Source: Neoarius graeffei
Lineage: Eukaryota > Chordata > Actinopteri > Siluriformes > Ariidae
DNA length: 64,000 bases
NCBI RefSeq assembly: GCF_027579695.1
Contig: NC_083574.1
Location: forward strand, 42,639,059 to 42,703,058
Direction of reading: 5' to 3'
Shown: positions 21,750 through 31,885 of the stretch, one piece after another
Layout: the number at the start of each line of letters is the position of its first letter
How positions within the stretch are numbered: the stretch's first letter is position 1
The notes under the pieces: model-generated
Seen by the model: the letters and a program-made list of their open reading frames with translations, nothing else
Told to the model about the DNA's origin: nothing
Databases searched by the model: none
Program-made: the position numbers and the translations under genes

Positions 21750-22455
21750 TGTTCTCTTGAGCCGCGGCGCTGTTTGATTGACATCTTAAGGTCGAAAACA
21801 ACTACTGAATGGCCTGTTATTAGTCCGCTCTGTTCTGGGCTGAAGACTGATAAATTTGTAATGTGACTTGGAACATTGGTAAGAACAAGGTCTAGAATAT
21901 TCGCTTCTCTTGTGGGAAAGGTGTTGAGTTGAGTAAGATGATAATCGTTCAACAATTCAGTAAATAAGACTTCATCAACACCTATATTCTGGTGAATCCC
22001 AATGGACTTTAGGGAAATTGAAATCGCCACATATTAACATATTTGAATATCCAGAACATGAATTTGCTAGAAATATATTGCTAGAAATATATAAATGTAT
22101 CCATCTACTGTCTGTTAGCATTTTGTTGGGACTTGTAACAGCAACAGATTAAGTATTTTAGGTTTGAGCTTGATGCCAGTTCCACAGTGACAAGTTCAAG
22201 ATCCATATTGAAGTTAATTTCCCGCACTATTGGGAAAGAGCTTGAATTTATTGCAAGTAGAACTCCACCACCGTGTAAAATCTGGTCTTTTTGAAATATT
22301 GTATAGCCCCATGGCAGGATTTCTGAGTTATCGATGTTGTCCTTAAGCCATGTCTCAGTTACCCAAACAATGTCAGCAAGCTCAGAGTAAACTAACTCCT
22401 GAAAGCGAGCTGGATGACAGATTTGTTTACCTTCACTTAAATCAGGGGTTTTCAA
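21641..22455 (-). pseudogene. LINE-A endonuclease, frameshifted
   Basis: The 22105-22455 block carries LADIVWVTETWLKDN and the catalytic Glu-type motif TETWL, then GGGVLLAINSSSFPIVREI. GDFNFPKVHWDSPEY, the GDFN motif of AP-like endonucleases, is legible at about 21990-22040, and the 21641-22030 frame continues with TFPTREANILDLVLTNVPSH and the ITGHSVVVFDL block (usual SDH replaced by TGH). At least two frame changes interrupt it. Confidence 0.82.
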
Positions 22456-22559
22456 AGTGTGGGAGAGTCAGCCTCCCCTCAGAGAGCAAATAAACAACAG
22501 CGCCCCCCCCCCCTTACAATTTTTGTTGTTGCTATACTTAAATATTCCATTTGTATTTT

Positions 22560-23030
22560 TAAAAAATGGTTGTTGTACACATTTTTATTTTTTCTTTTAC
22601 ACATTTTAAACATATGAGCTTTTTTAAAACCTCTTTTTTACACATTTTAAACATCTGTGCTTTTTAAAACCTTTTTTTTTTACACATTTTAAACATCTGT
22701 GCTTTTTAAAACATCTTTTTTTTACACATTTTAAACATCTGTGCTTTTTAAAACCTCTTTTTTTACACATTTTAAACATCTGTGCTTTTTAAAACCTCTT
22801 TTTTTACACATTTTAAACATCTGTGCTTTTTTAAAACCTCTTTTTTTACACATTTTAAACATCTGTGCTTTTTTAAAACCTCTTTTTTACACATTTTAAA
22901 CATCTGTGCTTTTTAAAAACATCTTTTTTTACACATTAACATTGTGCTTTTTTAAAACATCTTTTTTTTTTTACACATTTTAAACATCTGTGCTTTTTTT
23001 TTTTAAATATCTTGTTTTACACATTTTAAA
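22560..23030. repeat. ~42-45-bp minisatellite inside the nested hAT
   Basis: About eleven units of TTTTTACACATTTTAAACAT + CTGTGCTTTTTAAAACCTC, varying mostly in the length of the T runs. Flanked directly by hAT-derived sequence on both sides, so it amplified inside the transposon. Confidence 0.96.
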
Positions 23031-23260
23031 CATCTCATAGCACCATTAGCTAGCACCCCTTGGCAGACAACACACTGTGGCAGTGGAGCATCTTCAGATC
23101 CAGTCCATGAAAATCCAAACTTTAAATAATCGTGGTCATACTTCCTTCTTTTTTTACTTGGCCCAGACTCTGTCTCCTCACTCACTGTAGCTTTAGGTAC
23201 TAAAAATTGATCCATTTTGTCTCTGGCAAAGGCTAGCTGAAGTTCGCTAAATATCCACAA
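23003..23260 (-). pseudogene. hAT transposase N-terminus with partial BED zinc finger
   Basis: The 85-residue frame contains MDQFLVP near residues 16-22, KKRRKYDHDYLKFGFSWTGS (about 36-55) and PLPQCVVCQGVLANGAM (60-76). The pattern YDxDYLxxGFxWTG...PxCVVC is that of BED-finger N-termini of hAT transposases and their domesticated ZBED/FAM200-like relatives. The CxxC half is present. The His half is lost because the frame runs into the minisatellite. It no longer encodes the dimerisation or catalytic core. Confidence 0.8.
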
Positions 23261-23277
23261 TAGTAACTTATTCTGGT

Positions 23278-23748
23278 TTATTTTTCCTCACGTTGCGCTT
23301 CCCCTGAAGAACTCTGGCGCCCCCAGGGGAGGCACGCCCCACACTTTGAAAAGCCCTGACTTAAATGCTTGCTTACAAGACTTCGAGCATTGATGACAAG
23401 GCATTTGGCTGGAACTGTACCTTGTTTCCCCTTTAATTGCTCTTTAGAAGGTCCTGGGTTGATGCTGACATCTCCAGCAAGAAGAATAGATAGCAAAATA
23501 CGGAAGTTATTTCCACAGGTGTCAAAGCTTAGAAGATGGCGCTTTAGCGGGAAATTTAAAATCATCCATTTCAGGTCCCTCAAATAACACCACAAAAAGC
23601 ATTCCTTATCTGTTAGGATGACGAATTTTGAGCCATCAGCATACTTATTTAAGATAGATCCTTGAAATAAACAGCCAGAGTTCGTATATGATGCAAAAAT
23701 CCAGATAATGGTGGACAAGCAAAAGAGCCGTCTGAACACCGCTGCCAT
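23278..23748 (-). pseudogene. LINE-A N-terminal leader with 2A-like motif
   Basis: The frame opens with MAAVFRRLFCLSTIIWIFAS, a basic start followed by a hydrophobic stretch like a signal peptide or anchor. GDVSINPGP follows at residues 92-100, and then CLVINARSLVSKH, the first strand of the endonuclease. The residues from about 131 onward come from the inserted hAT. The 2A-like placement suggests that the leader is released from the endonuclease-RT polyprotein during translation. Confidence 0.72.
23449..23478 (-). other. 2A-like NPGP motif of LINE-A
   Basis: Encodes AGDVSINPGP. The viral and retrotransposon 2A consensus is D-V/I-E-x-N-P-G-P; here the usual Glu is Ser. Activity is untested. 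Confidence 0.65.
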
Positions 23749-23765
23749 TCAGTTCATCAAGGGTT

Positions 23766-24599
23766 AAAGAGATATTGTAAAAGATAGCAGGAGGCTGATG
23801 ATGACAAATGAAACTATCATCCATCTGTGATTATGAAGGCAGCTAAATTACTGAACCTGCACAGAATGATGGGGCTAAAGCCAAGCCATCTGATGTTCAA
23901 ACCATGAGCATAACCAGTTCACTCCATCAAACACTCATGCAGTAACTAAACTATGGTTTCCTCTTCACTTTCCATGGAAACAAATGTGACATTTCACAGA
24001 AGAGGCCATGAGAAATCCAGCATATACAGTACTTTCCTCTCTTCTGCTATGTGACTGCTTTTGGGGTTTGTGAATATGGATCCTCTGGAGACAATGACTC
24101 GAATAATGTCTGTTACACATCCTGGTTTTCTTGTTCCACTCTCTATCTCCTCTCTCCAGAGTGTTAGATGAGCCAGCTGCAGGATGCTGCAAATGGAGGA
24201 CACAGGACCACGGTGTTGGCTTATAATCCTCCCTCTTATCTCTTAGCTGTTTTTGTCCGCTGCTTAGATGGGAACTGTCCAGTCATGAAGCAAAACACTG
24301 ACAGAGATTAGAGGAAGAGGTCAATGGCACAAGAGGAATGAAGTATTATCCAGTTGTATGTCTGAGGAATTATACACAAAAGTGTGGGAGAGTGATTTAT
24401 GGTACAGTAGACAGGAGAGACCTGGTACCATTGTAACTTTTTTTTGTCTGAGCAAAATTACTCACTTGAATTAAATTACTCAAATAGCATGATGACTCAA
24501 ATAGCAAAATGACTTAAATAGCAGATTTCATGCTTATCATTTGCATACTGTGTGTGTATAATGCATATGTTTACTTCTTTTGTAACGTGCAAGTGAACC
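23766..24599. other. No recognisable gene or repeat
   Basis: Mixed-composition sequence. Frames at 23965-24203 (minus) have no recognisable domain. Confidence 0.45.
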
Positions 24600-24979
24600 T
24601 ACAGTGCTGTGAAAAAGTATTTGCTCCCTTCCTGATTTGTTCTATTTTTGTATATTTGTCACACTTAAATGTTTCATGTCATCAAACTAATTGTAATATT
24701 CGACAAAGATAGCTTAAGTAAACTCACAAAATACAGTTTTCAAATGATGATTTTATTTATTGATGGAAAAAAGTTGCCTAACCCTACTTGGCCCTATGTG
24801 CAAAAGTAATTACGCCCTCAACCAATCAAACAATTAACCAAATTTAATTGATAATTAGGTTAAATTTCACTATCCATACCCAGGCATGATTACTGCCAGA
24901 CCTGTTCAATCTAAATATCACATAAATAGAACCAGGCTGGCAATGTGAAGTAGGCTAATAGAGTTGAAAAAGATGCCAT

Positions 24980-26275
24980 GAAGTAGAGTTACAAGAACAG
25001 ATACGCAACAAAATAATTGAAATCTATCAGTCTGGAAAGGGTTACAAAGCTATTGCCAAGGCTCTGGGACTCCAGCGAACCACAGTGAGAGCCGTTATCT
25101 ACAAAAAAACTTGGAACAGTGGCAGACCTTCCCAGGAGTGGCCCCCTTCCAAAATTCAACCAAGAGCACTTCGACGACTGATCCAGTAGGTCACAAAAGA
25201 ACCCCAACAAACATCTAAAGAACTGCAGGCCTCACTTGCCTCAGTTAAGATCAGTGTTCATGATTCTACAATAAGGAAGGCACTGGGCAAAAATGGCATC
25301 CATGGGAGCGTTGCAAGGCACAAACCACTGCTGACCAAAAAGAACACAAAGGCTCGTCTCACATTTGCCAAAAAGCATCTTGATGATCCCCAAGACTTTT
25401 GGGATAATATTCTCTGGACTGATGAGTCAAAAATAGAACTTTTTGGAAGACATGGGTCGTGGTACATCTGGTGTAAGGCTAACACACAGCATTCCAAAAT
25501 AAGAACATCATACCAACAGTCAAACACGGTGGTGGTAGTGTGATGGTCTGAGGCTACTTTTCTGCTTCAGGACCTGGACAATTTGCCATAATTGATGAAA
25601 CCATGAACTCTGCTCTCTACCAGAAAATCCTGAAGGAGAATGTCTGCCCATCAGTTTGTGACCTAAAGCTCAAGCACAGCTGGGTTATGCAGCAGGAAAA
25701 TGATCCAAAGCACACAAGCAAGTCCGGTTGCTAACGGTGGTGTAGTGGTTAGCACTGTCACCTCACAGCAAGAAGGTTCTGGGTTCAAGCCCAGCGGCCA
25801 ACGAGGGCCTTTCTGTGTGGAGTTTGGATGTTCTCCCCATGTCTGCCCGGCTTTCCTCCAGGTGCTCCAGTTTCCCCCACAGTCCAAAAACATGCAAGTG
25901 AGGCTAATTGGTGGCTCTAAATTGACCATAGGTGTGAATGTGAGTGTGAATGGTTGTTTGTCTCTGTTTCAGCCCTGTGATAACCTGGCGACTTGTCCAG
26001 GGTGTACCCCACCTCTCGCCCATAGTCAGCTGGGATAGGCTCCAGCTTGCCTGCGACCCTGTAGAACAGGATAAGCGGCTACAGATAGTGGATGGATGGA
26101 AGGAGTGGACTAGTCAAAGTCCTAACTTGAATCCAATTGAGATGCTGGGGCAAGACCTTAAATGGGCAGTTCATGCTTGAAAACCCTCCAATGTGGCTGA
26201 ATTGAAACAATTCTGCAAAGAAGGCATGGGCAAAATTTCCTCCACAGCAATGTAAAAGACTCATTGCAAATTATC
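24980..26275 (+). pseudogene. Tc1 transposase pseudogene (Tc1-B), split by a SINE
   Basis: By direct translation: EIYQSGKGYKAIAKALGLQR (first helix-turn-helix), TSKELQASLASVKISVHDST, NTKARLTFAKKHLDDPQDFW, then LWTDESKIELFG with catalytic Asp at 25421-25423. The second Asp is in QENDPKHTSKS (25702-25704). The SINE follows at once, and the catalytic Glu resumes in SPNLNPIEMLG (26139-26141). All three DD34E residues are present, but the frame is broken by the SINE, by a TAG near 25186 (VTKEPQQT context) and by indels such as that near 25495. Confidence 0.86.
25727..26100 (+). mobile_element. SINE-1 copy with (GGAT)n tail inside Tc1-B
   Basis: Runs from a head-like CTAACGGTGGTGTAGTGG to GATAGTGGATGGATGG. 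The tail is the GGAT type. It lies between the second Asp and the Glu codons of the Tc1 transposase. No clear target duplication is visible, so some bases at the border were probably lost. Confidence 0.92.
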
Positions 26276-26528
26276 GCAAATGTTTAATTGCAATTGTTTT
26301 GGCCCAACCAGTTATTAGGTTTAAGGGGGCAATTACTTTTTCACAGGTTTTGATTAACCCTTTACGTTTAATAGATGGAGTGATCATTTAAAAACTGCAT
26401 TTTGTGTTTACTTACATTGTCTTTATCTTATGTTAGACTTATTTGGATGACATAAAACATTTAAATGTGACGAATAAGCAAAAATGGAAGAAATCAGAAG
26501 GGGGCAAATACTTTTTCACAGCACTGTA

Positions 26529-26831
26529 TATCATCAGAGAGTATTATACATGTAACACCACTAAACATGCTGTAATCTTACTTGACGTACATGTACATCA
26601 AGAACAATCAGTGTTAAACCATCATACATTCATTTGTCAGTGTGTTATATTTCTGAGTACGGTTTCCCAAGCTAGGAGTCACAACCCTGTTGGATTTATA
26701 AATGGGTTCACGGAAGAAGCCCACAGTGTTCTCTTTTATTTATTTTACAAATGAATGTGAGAAATATCTTGCTTTTCAGACAATGTGATTGAGAATAATA
26801 TTCCAGCAAGCCACATTTAAATAAAAAAATG
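26529..26831. other. No recognisable gene or repeat
   Basis: Short AT-rich spacer between two Tc1-type elements. Confidence 0.5.
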
Positions 26832-27344
26832 TACAGAACCAGTCAAGAGTTTGTACACCCTTACTCATTCATAGGATTTTCTGTATTTTGATGATTTTCT
26901 ACACTGTATAACAATACTGAGGTACATCAAAACTATGAAATAACATATGAAACATGCATGGAATTATGGGTTTGATATTTTAGATTCTTCAAAGTAGCCA
27001 GCGTTTACCTTGATGATGCTTTGCACACTATTGGCATTATCTTAACCAGCTTCATGAGGTAGTCACCTGGAACGCTTTTCAATTAACAGGTGTGCCTCAT
27101 CAAAGGTTAATGTAGTTTCTTGCCTTCTTAATGCATTTGAGATCAAACAGTAAATAGTAAATAAAAATACAGTAAATAGCCCTGTTCCACAACTTCAGTA
27201 ATCCATATTATCTCAAGAACCGCTCAACTAAGTAAAGAGAAATGACATCCATTGTTACTTTGACATGAAGTGTCTTATTAAATAAAAATTAAAAACAAAA
27301 CTATTGAATTAGAAGGTGTGTACAAACTTTTGACTGGTACTGTA
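26832..27344. mobile_element. Tc1-type MITE (internally deleted)
   Basis: Ends TACAGAACCAGTCAAGAGTT and AACTTTTGACTGGTACTGTA are inverted repeats with TA at the borders. Only about 510 bp remain between them, with no transposase. The AGTCAAAAGTTTG-type terminus belongs to a Tc1 family different from Tc1-A and Tc1-B. Confidence 0.88.
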
Positions 27345-27436
27345 CGTATATTCTATACTATACCCCTCATCAAAAAATTCCCGTGCAGGGATTGGCCAAA
27401 GATGGCTCACGTGACATAAATTAGTTTCACCATTGA
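27345..27436. other. Spacer containing the likely 3' end of LINE-B
   Basis: The minus-strand LINE-B coding sequence ends at 27437. Its 3' UTR and terminus should lie here, but I cannot see a tail repeat or target duplication. Confidence 0.4.
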
Positions 27437-28486
27437 TTAAGCAATGTATCTCATGATGCCTTCCATGATGCCAGATGCCTTCCTAGGAAGAATGTTGAAC
27501 AATTCAATGGATGGCTGCAGAAACAGGTGACGGTAGAAAACACAGAACGAGGCAACATTTATTCTAAGAGCTAGTGGTACAATACCAGCTTTCAAAGGTT
27601 TGTCTATCTTGAGTAGACAGAGTGCTCTATTCTGAAGTCTATCCAGTAATGCCAAGGATGTAGTGTCAGCCCCACTTCAAATTGGAGAAGCATATTCCAT
27701 GAGAGTGCGGATGTAGGCCTTATACACAGTAATGCATGCTTGCTGGGGGAGGAGGTCACTAGTTTGTCCCAGGATGTAAAGGTGCTTTGCTGTCTTCTTT
27801 GCAATGCCAGTGATGTGTGGAGGCCAAGACAGGGTGTTAGTAATGGTGATACCCAGGAGCGTTATGTTGTTTGTAGCAATCAACTCATTGTTCATGAAGA
27901 AGAGTGGTGGGTGATTTTGGGTTCTCTTTCTACTGATGATCATCTCCTCAGTTTTGCTGGCATTAAAGGTAATGCACCAGCTATCTGCCCAAGAATCGAT
28001 CTTATGCAGATCACATTGGAGGCTTCCAGCACAGAGAGTGCTGTCACATGAGTTCTTGATTACAATGTGAAGTGTTGAGTCATCAGCAAATAGATGTAGA
28101 TTGTTCTCTAAGTGAGAAGCCAGATCATCTATGAATATCAAAAATAGCACCGGGCCAAGTATATTCCCCTGGGGGACTCCAGCAGATATAGGCCTTGGTG
28201 AAGAAGTAGCTCCATCCAGAACAGACTGCTCTCTATCAGATAGAAAGGATGAAATCCAGCCATACAGGTCACCTTGGATGCCAAAAGATGCAAGTTTAGT
28301 CATGAGACCTTTGTGCCATACATGGCCGAAAGCCTTCTTGATGTCAAGGGCTATAACACAGATTTCTTTTGTTCCACCATTGAGTGATGTAGGAGAGCAT
28401 GTCCATGGTTGATCTCTTCTCTCGAAATCCATATTGACTATCGCATAGGAGCTGATGCTTGCGAAGGTGACTGTGGATGCTGTCAC
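27437..28486 (-). pseudogene. LINE-B reverse transcriptase, C-terminal two-thirds
   Basis: In the 269-residue frame: CVIALDIKKAFGHVWH (about 43-58, catalytic Asp 48), SAGVPQGNILGPVLFLIFID (101-120) and LHLFADDSTLH (130-140, FADD at 133-136). It ends with LMEYASPI and a TGA at 27677-27679, where same-frame coding resumes (SGADTTSLALLDRLQNRALC) down to 27437. The TGA sits at a position where related LINEs usually have Trp (PIW-type), a one-base nonsense change. A usual FDHVWH reads FGHVWH here. Confidence 0.88.
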
Positions 28487-29936
28487 AAATGAGGCTTTCC
28501 ATAACTTTAGATATTATAGGCAGCAGGGATATTGGCCTGTAGTTAGATGGATCTTGTTTACTTGCCTTTTTTGATACAGCAATCACATGAGCAGATTTCC
28601 AATCAGATGGAACATGCATGGTGTCAAAAGACATCTGGAATAGCTTAGCAAGAATTAGAGCAAGCTCAGGTGCACAGTACTTAAGCACAGTTGAAGAAAT
28701 TCCATCAGGGCCATTAGGTTTGGATGTATCCAGGTTGCAAAGTTTCTTAAGAACATCCTTCGGCCAAAATTTCACAGTGGAGAGGACTGCACTGGTTTTT
28801 GAATGCAGATTGGGAGGACTTTTCCCACCATCATCAAGCTGAGCATTAGAAGTGAATGTCTTGTTCAACAGTTCTGCCTTATCACTGGCCTTGTTGTAAA
28901 TTTGACCATTGTGTTTGAGAGGGGGAATAGCTAATGTTTTGCTGCTATCATTTGCGGATTTCACAAGTTTCCACCACTGTTTGTTGTCTGAACTCTTCAG
29001 TTCTTGCTCCAGATGATGTGAGAATTGTATACAGCATAGGGTACACTGACAGTCAGATTTAGATTTCATGTACAAAGTCCATAAGACCTTGGTATGTTGA
29101 CTTTGCCACCTTTTAAATGCTTTCTTCTTGGACTGGACTGTGGCACAACACTGATCATTAAACCGTGGTTTATCCAAATACCGGTAGCAGTGTTTTGACA
29201 TTTTGGATGGGATGAAGAAATCCATGGCATCAGTTATACTGACTTTCACACAAGCCCATGCTGCATCAGCACAATGCCCCTTTGATAAGGAAGTCCATTT
29301 AACTTCAGCCAGGAAGGAACACATGCCATCCCAGTCAGCTCTATCATACAGCCAAACCTTGTGCTTGCCAGCAATGCTAGGTACAGGAAGTCTGTAGTTT
29401 GCCATCGTTGATACAACACCATGGTCAGATTTACCAAACGGAGCATCAACTGTAACAATGTGGTTGTCTGGAAAGGTGGAGAGAAATAAATCAAATTTGG
29501 AATCGTCTCCATCTGGACCAAATCTAGTCGACGCATCAACGAGTTGGTAAAGATTGTTAAGTACAGCAAACTCAAATGTGCAGACTCCATGGGCATCTGG
29601 TTTTTTTTTTTTTTTGCTACTAAGCCATTCCTTGTGATGGGCATTCATGTCACCAAAAACAATGATTTCCGATCTAGGGTGAAGTCCCTGAATGGTGTCG
29701 ATTTGCACAGAGATTACATCATAGATGGAGTTGTCAGCAGATGGCGGTCGGTAAATAGTAAATATAAATGCTAGCTGACCTGGGAGCTGAATCTTTAAGC
29801 AAATCATTTCATGCTGAGGGTGTTCAAAGTCAAGCATTCTAGTGCAGGTGATAGAGTCACTGTAGTACACTATGAGACCTCCCCAACTTGACTCATTAGG
29901 CCGGTCACATCTGTAGAAGGAGTAACCGGGAACCAT
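28344..29936 (-). pseudogene. LINE-B endonuclease, linker and RT N-terminus (530 residues)
   Basis: Contains IYRPPSADNSIYDVIS (endonuclease core), VFGDMNAHHKEWLSS (catalytic GDMNAH, about residues 94-108), GKSDHGVVSTMANYRLPVPS (SDH motif), then a long linker and the RT entry SKPNGPDGISSTVLKYCAPE, NYRPISLLPIISKVMESLIC and QYGFREKRSTMDMLSYIT. The last residues diverge from RT because of a one-base frame change near 28390; the true frame continues in the adjoining block. A lysine run at the 29601-29618 homopolymer (T)n suggests slippage. Confidence 0.88.
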
Positions 29937-29977
29937 AAGTGAATCATCAGGTACTGTACATTGCTGTTAAAGAACGT

Positions 29978-30286
29978 TCAAGAGATACAGAAGATATGAG
30001 GGTGGATTACAAGAAGACCATGCTCCAGGTAGTCCCACTTAGACTGAATGCCACAGATGTTTGTGAAACGAGCAATGAACTTATTCTGGGCTGGTCCTGG
30101 GTTTGGATGTACATCACCACACAGAAGGATAAGCAGAATCAGATATAACAGCAGTATAATCACAATTCCATAATCATAGTCAGTTCTCATAGAGTTCGTC
30201 ATCATAAGATCTGTCCATTTCGAGGCTTTTTGTTTATGCAACATAACAACAGATGTAAGATGACTTGGGCAGTCAACCCAAGCCAA
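29978..30286 (-). pseudogene. LINE-B N-terminal leader with 2A-like motif
   Basis: The translation has a hydrophobic run GIVIILLLYLILLILLC (residues 40-56), immediately followed by GDVHPNPGP (57-65) and the start of the endonuclease (FTNICGIQSKWDYLEHGLLV). It stops after FCIS at the next conserved position, where related proteins have SET-like sequence. The leader could act as a membrane signal that is cut off co-translationally. Confidence 0.72.
30092..30118 (-). other. 2A-like NPGP motif of LINE-B
   Basis: Encodes GDVHPNPGP. The NPGP core and upstream GDV fit 2A oligopeptides. His-Pro replaces the usual Glu-x, so skipping efficiency cannot be judged by eye. Confidence 0.65.
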
Positions 30287-30430
30287 ATATAACCATATAA
30301 CCAGGGGCTGAAGCCACTTACTCCTGGGACTGAAACTGGGCTACCCCCTTCACAGCCTGTATGGATGCAAGCTTGGGGTGTCATCCGCGTAGGGAGCCTG
30401 GCCATCTAAAAGAGCAAATTTAGCCTCCCC

Positions 30431-30602
30431 AGTAAATGGCATTTAGCAGACACTCTTATCCAGCGCGACATATAATGTACCCAGAGAGCCTGGGGTTAGG
30501 TGTCTTACTCAAGGGCACTTCAGCCATTCTTGCTGGTCCAAGGAATCAAACTGGCAACCTTTTGGTCCCAAAGCTGCTTCTCTAACCATTAGGCCATGAC
30601 TT
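30431..30602 (-). mobile_element. SINE-2 copy (second tRNA-derived SINE family), minus strand
   Basis: The sequence CATTTAGCAGACACTCTTAT, CTGGGGTTAGGTGTCTTACT, CAACCTTTTGGTCCCAAAGC and TCTAACCATTAGGCCATG is shared with 60300-60492 (plus) and 62950-63136 (minus). In sense orientation the head is tRNA-like (A-box-like GGCCTAATGG, then TTTGGGACCAAAAGG and a degenerate B-box). Confidence 0.82.
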
Positions 30603-31885
30603 ATACATAAGTGTAACCATAATTCTGTTATTAAAGATTAGATACTTGATATGCTCTGCATCAATTTCAATTCATCCTTACAAACATTAAATTTGTGTGC
30701 ATCTTTTCTGTCTCAGTGCTTTTGCAGATCTGAACAGTCTGAGACCTCTGAAGCAAGATGCTGTACAGCTATAGGAATGATCATTATTGTTATTTCTCCA
30801 ATCATGATTAAAACAGTATTAGAGTTTCTCAGGTTTCTCACAATCTTGCAAATAAAATCAGCACATACAAACTCTGAAAATGATACGAACAGTTATTGGA
30901 GAGCTGAGTGAACACAACTGAACAGGCTTTAGTTTTTGAACATGTAAGGAAAATATAATATTTGAATTAAAAAAAACCATTTTGTTCAATTACTTACCCA
31001 TATTTACCCTTAAATCCTATTTGTTTCCCCAAGAAATGACGTAATTGTATTTAAAGAAAATAAACATTACAATTGTGCTGGCTCTCTCCTCCAACAAAAA
31101 TAAAAACTATCATGAAACCTCAAAAGTTTGAGAATGTGGTGGTATTGCATTTATGAGTAGTATTATGATAAAATCATTATCATGTATCCACAGCATAGCT
31201 TTTCTAAATTTTTACATTCCCACTGAGCTCCATTTCTACTGCTCCTTGGCAACATTTAATCTCCTCTATTAACATAACATTTAAAGCTCTCGTGTTGAGA
31301 CGTTTCTTTCTGCGGTTGTGAGACTCTGACCTTCACTTTAAAGTGACCACTGAAGTCAGTGTGGTTTGGAGGATGCAGTCCAAAGCTAAGACTTGTGTTT
31401 CAATTCCATGTTTTCGGTTGCACTGACCTGAGAGGAAATTCTTGCTGTAAAGCGATTAGCCAGGAAATTTTGAAGTTACGGGGTTATGAAATGTCATCAT
31501 TATACATTAATACAAGATGTTTTAGATGAAAACAATTAGGTGGACTTTAGTTAAAAAAAAACATGTTAAAGTTGTAACATCAGTCCATTGGGCCATTTCC
31601 CCGGGCGCGGCCATACTGGATTAGCCAGGTACATGGATGTATTAGGAGACGAAAACGAAGGTGGTGCATGACGTAGGATTCCGCACGACAGCATCCTGTG
31701 TCACACATTAAACGGATGGAAGATAAGCAGGTAAATATATATATTTTTAATAAACAGGCAATAAACTAGCCACTGCTTTATTTTGATTCCTTTTCTAATA
31801 TGGCAATGCAGTAAATTTTGTGGAGAAATGCAAACAAATTGACCGAGAAGTCACGCTAGACCATAATATTATAATATAGTCTAGT
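30603..31885. other. No recognisable gene; possible unclassified TE near 31.58-31.74 kb
   Basis: Mostly AT-rich. A GC-rich block at 31595-31740 (GGCCATTTCCCCGGGCGCGG, GACGAAAACGAAGG, GACGTAGGATTCC) precedes a short ATGGAAGATAAGCAG with a possible donor GTAAATA. It resembles a transposon promoter and first exon but cannot be assigned. Confidence 0.35.

Larger units (their letters stand above)
22443..23358 (-). mobile_element. hAT deletion derivative nested in LINE-A, with a BED-finger relic
   Basis: Perfect hAT structure: 8-bp duplication ACTTAAAT (22435-22442 and 23359-23366) and ~21-bp inverted repeats CAGGGGTTTTCAAAGTGTGG and, reverse-complemented, CAGGGCTTTTCAAAGTGTGG. Removing it rejoins the LINE-A endonuclease reading frame. 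It contains the start of a transposase-like gene (23003-23260, minus) and a minisatellite. Confidence 0.93.
19400..23765 (-). mobile_element. Nearly full-length LINE-A (L2/CR1/Jockey-group non-LTR retrotransposon)
   Basis: On the minus strand, a leader peptide with an NPGP motif (from 23748) leads directly to an AP-type endonuclease, a linker and a long RT domain. A C-terminal piece (19517-19807) follows, and the 3' end is an (AAT)n tail. A hAT element (22443-23358) splits the endonuclease. The order leader-2A-EN-RT, without a separate gag-like ORF1 in view, is notable. The clade is not resolved by eye. Confidence 0.88.
24600..26528 (+). mobile_element. Tc1-like transposon (Tc1-B) with a nested SINE
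   Basis: The inverted repeats begin ACAGTGCTGTGAAAAAGTAT at 24601 and mirror at 26528 (ATACTTTTTCACAGCACTGT); TA flanks each end. The transposase lies on the plus strand and is interrupted by a SINE-1 at 25727-26100. Confidence 0.93.
27437..30290 (-). mobile_element. LINE-B, nearly complete L2/CR1/Jockey-group LINE
   Basis: On the minus strand: hydrophobic leader plus NPGP motif (29978-30286), endonuclease and linker (28344-29936), RT (27677-28486) and C-terminus (27437-27655). Same architecture as LINE-A, but the sequences are clearly diverged, so this is a second family or subfamily. The breaks are few: a stop or indel after the leader, one frameshift in the RT near 28390, and one Trp-to-stop change at 27677-27679. 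Confidence 0.9.

Noticed and set aside
22560..23030. Regular repeats resembling a CRISPR array
   Set aside because: The units are contiguous, without unique spacers, and are T-run variants inside a hAT element in vertebrate DNA.
28131..28842. Plus-strand frames over LINE-B
   Set aside because: Antisense shadows of the RT and linker.
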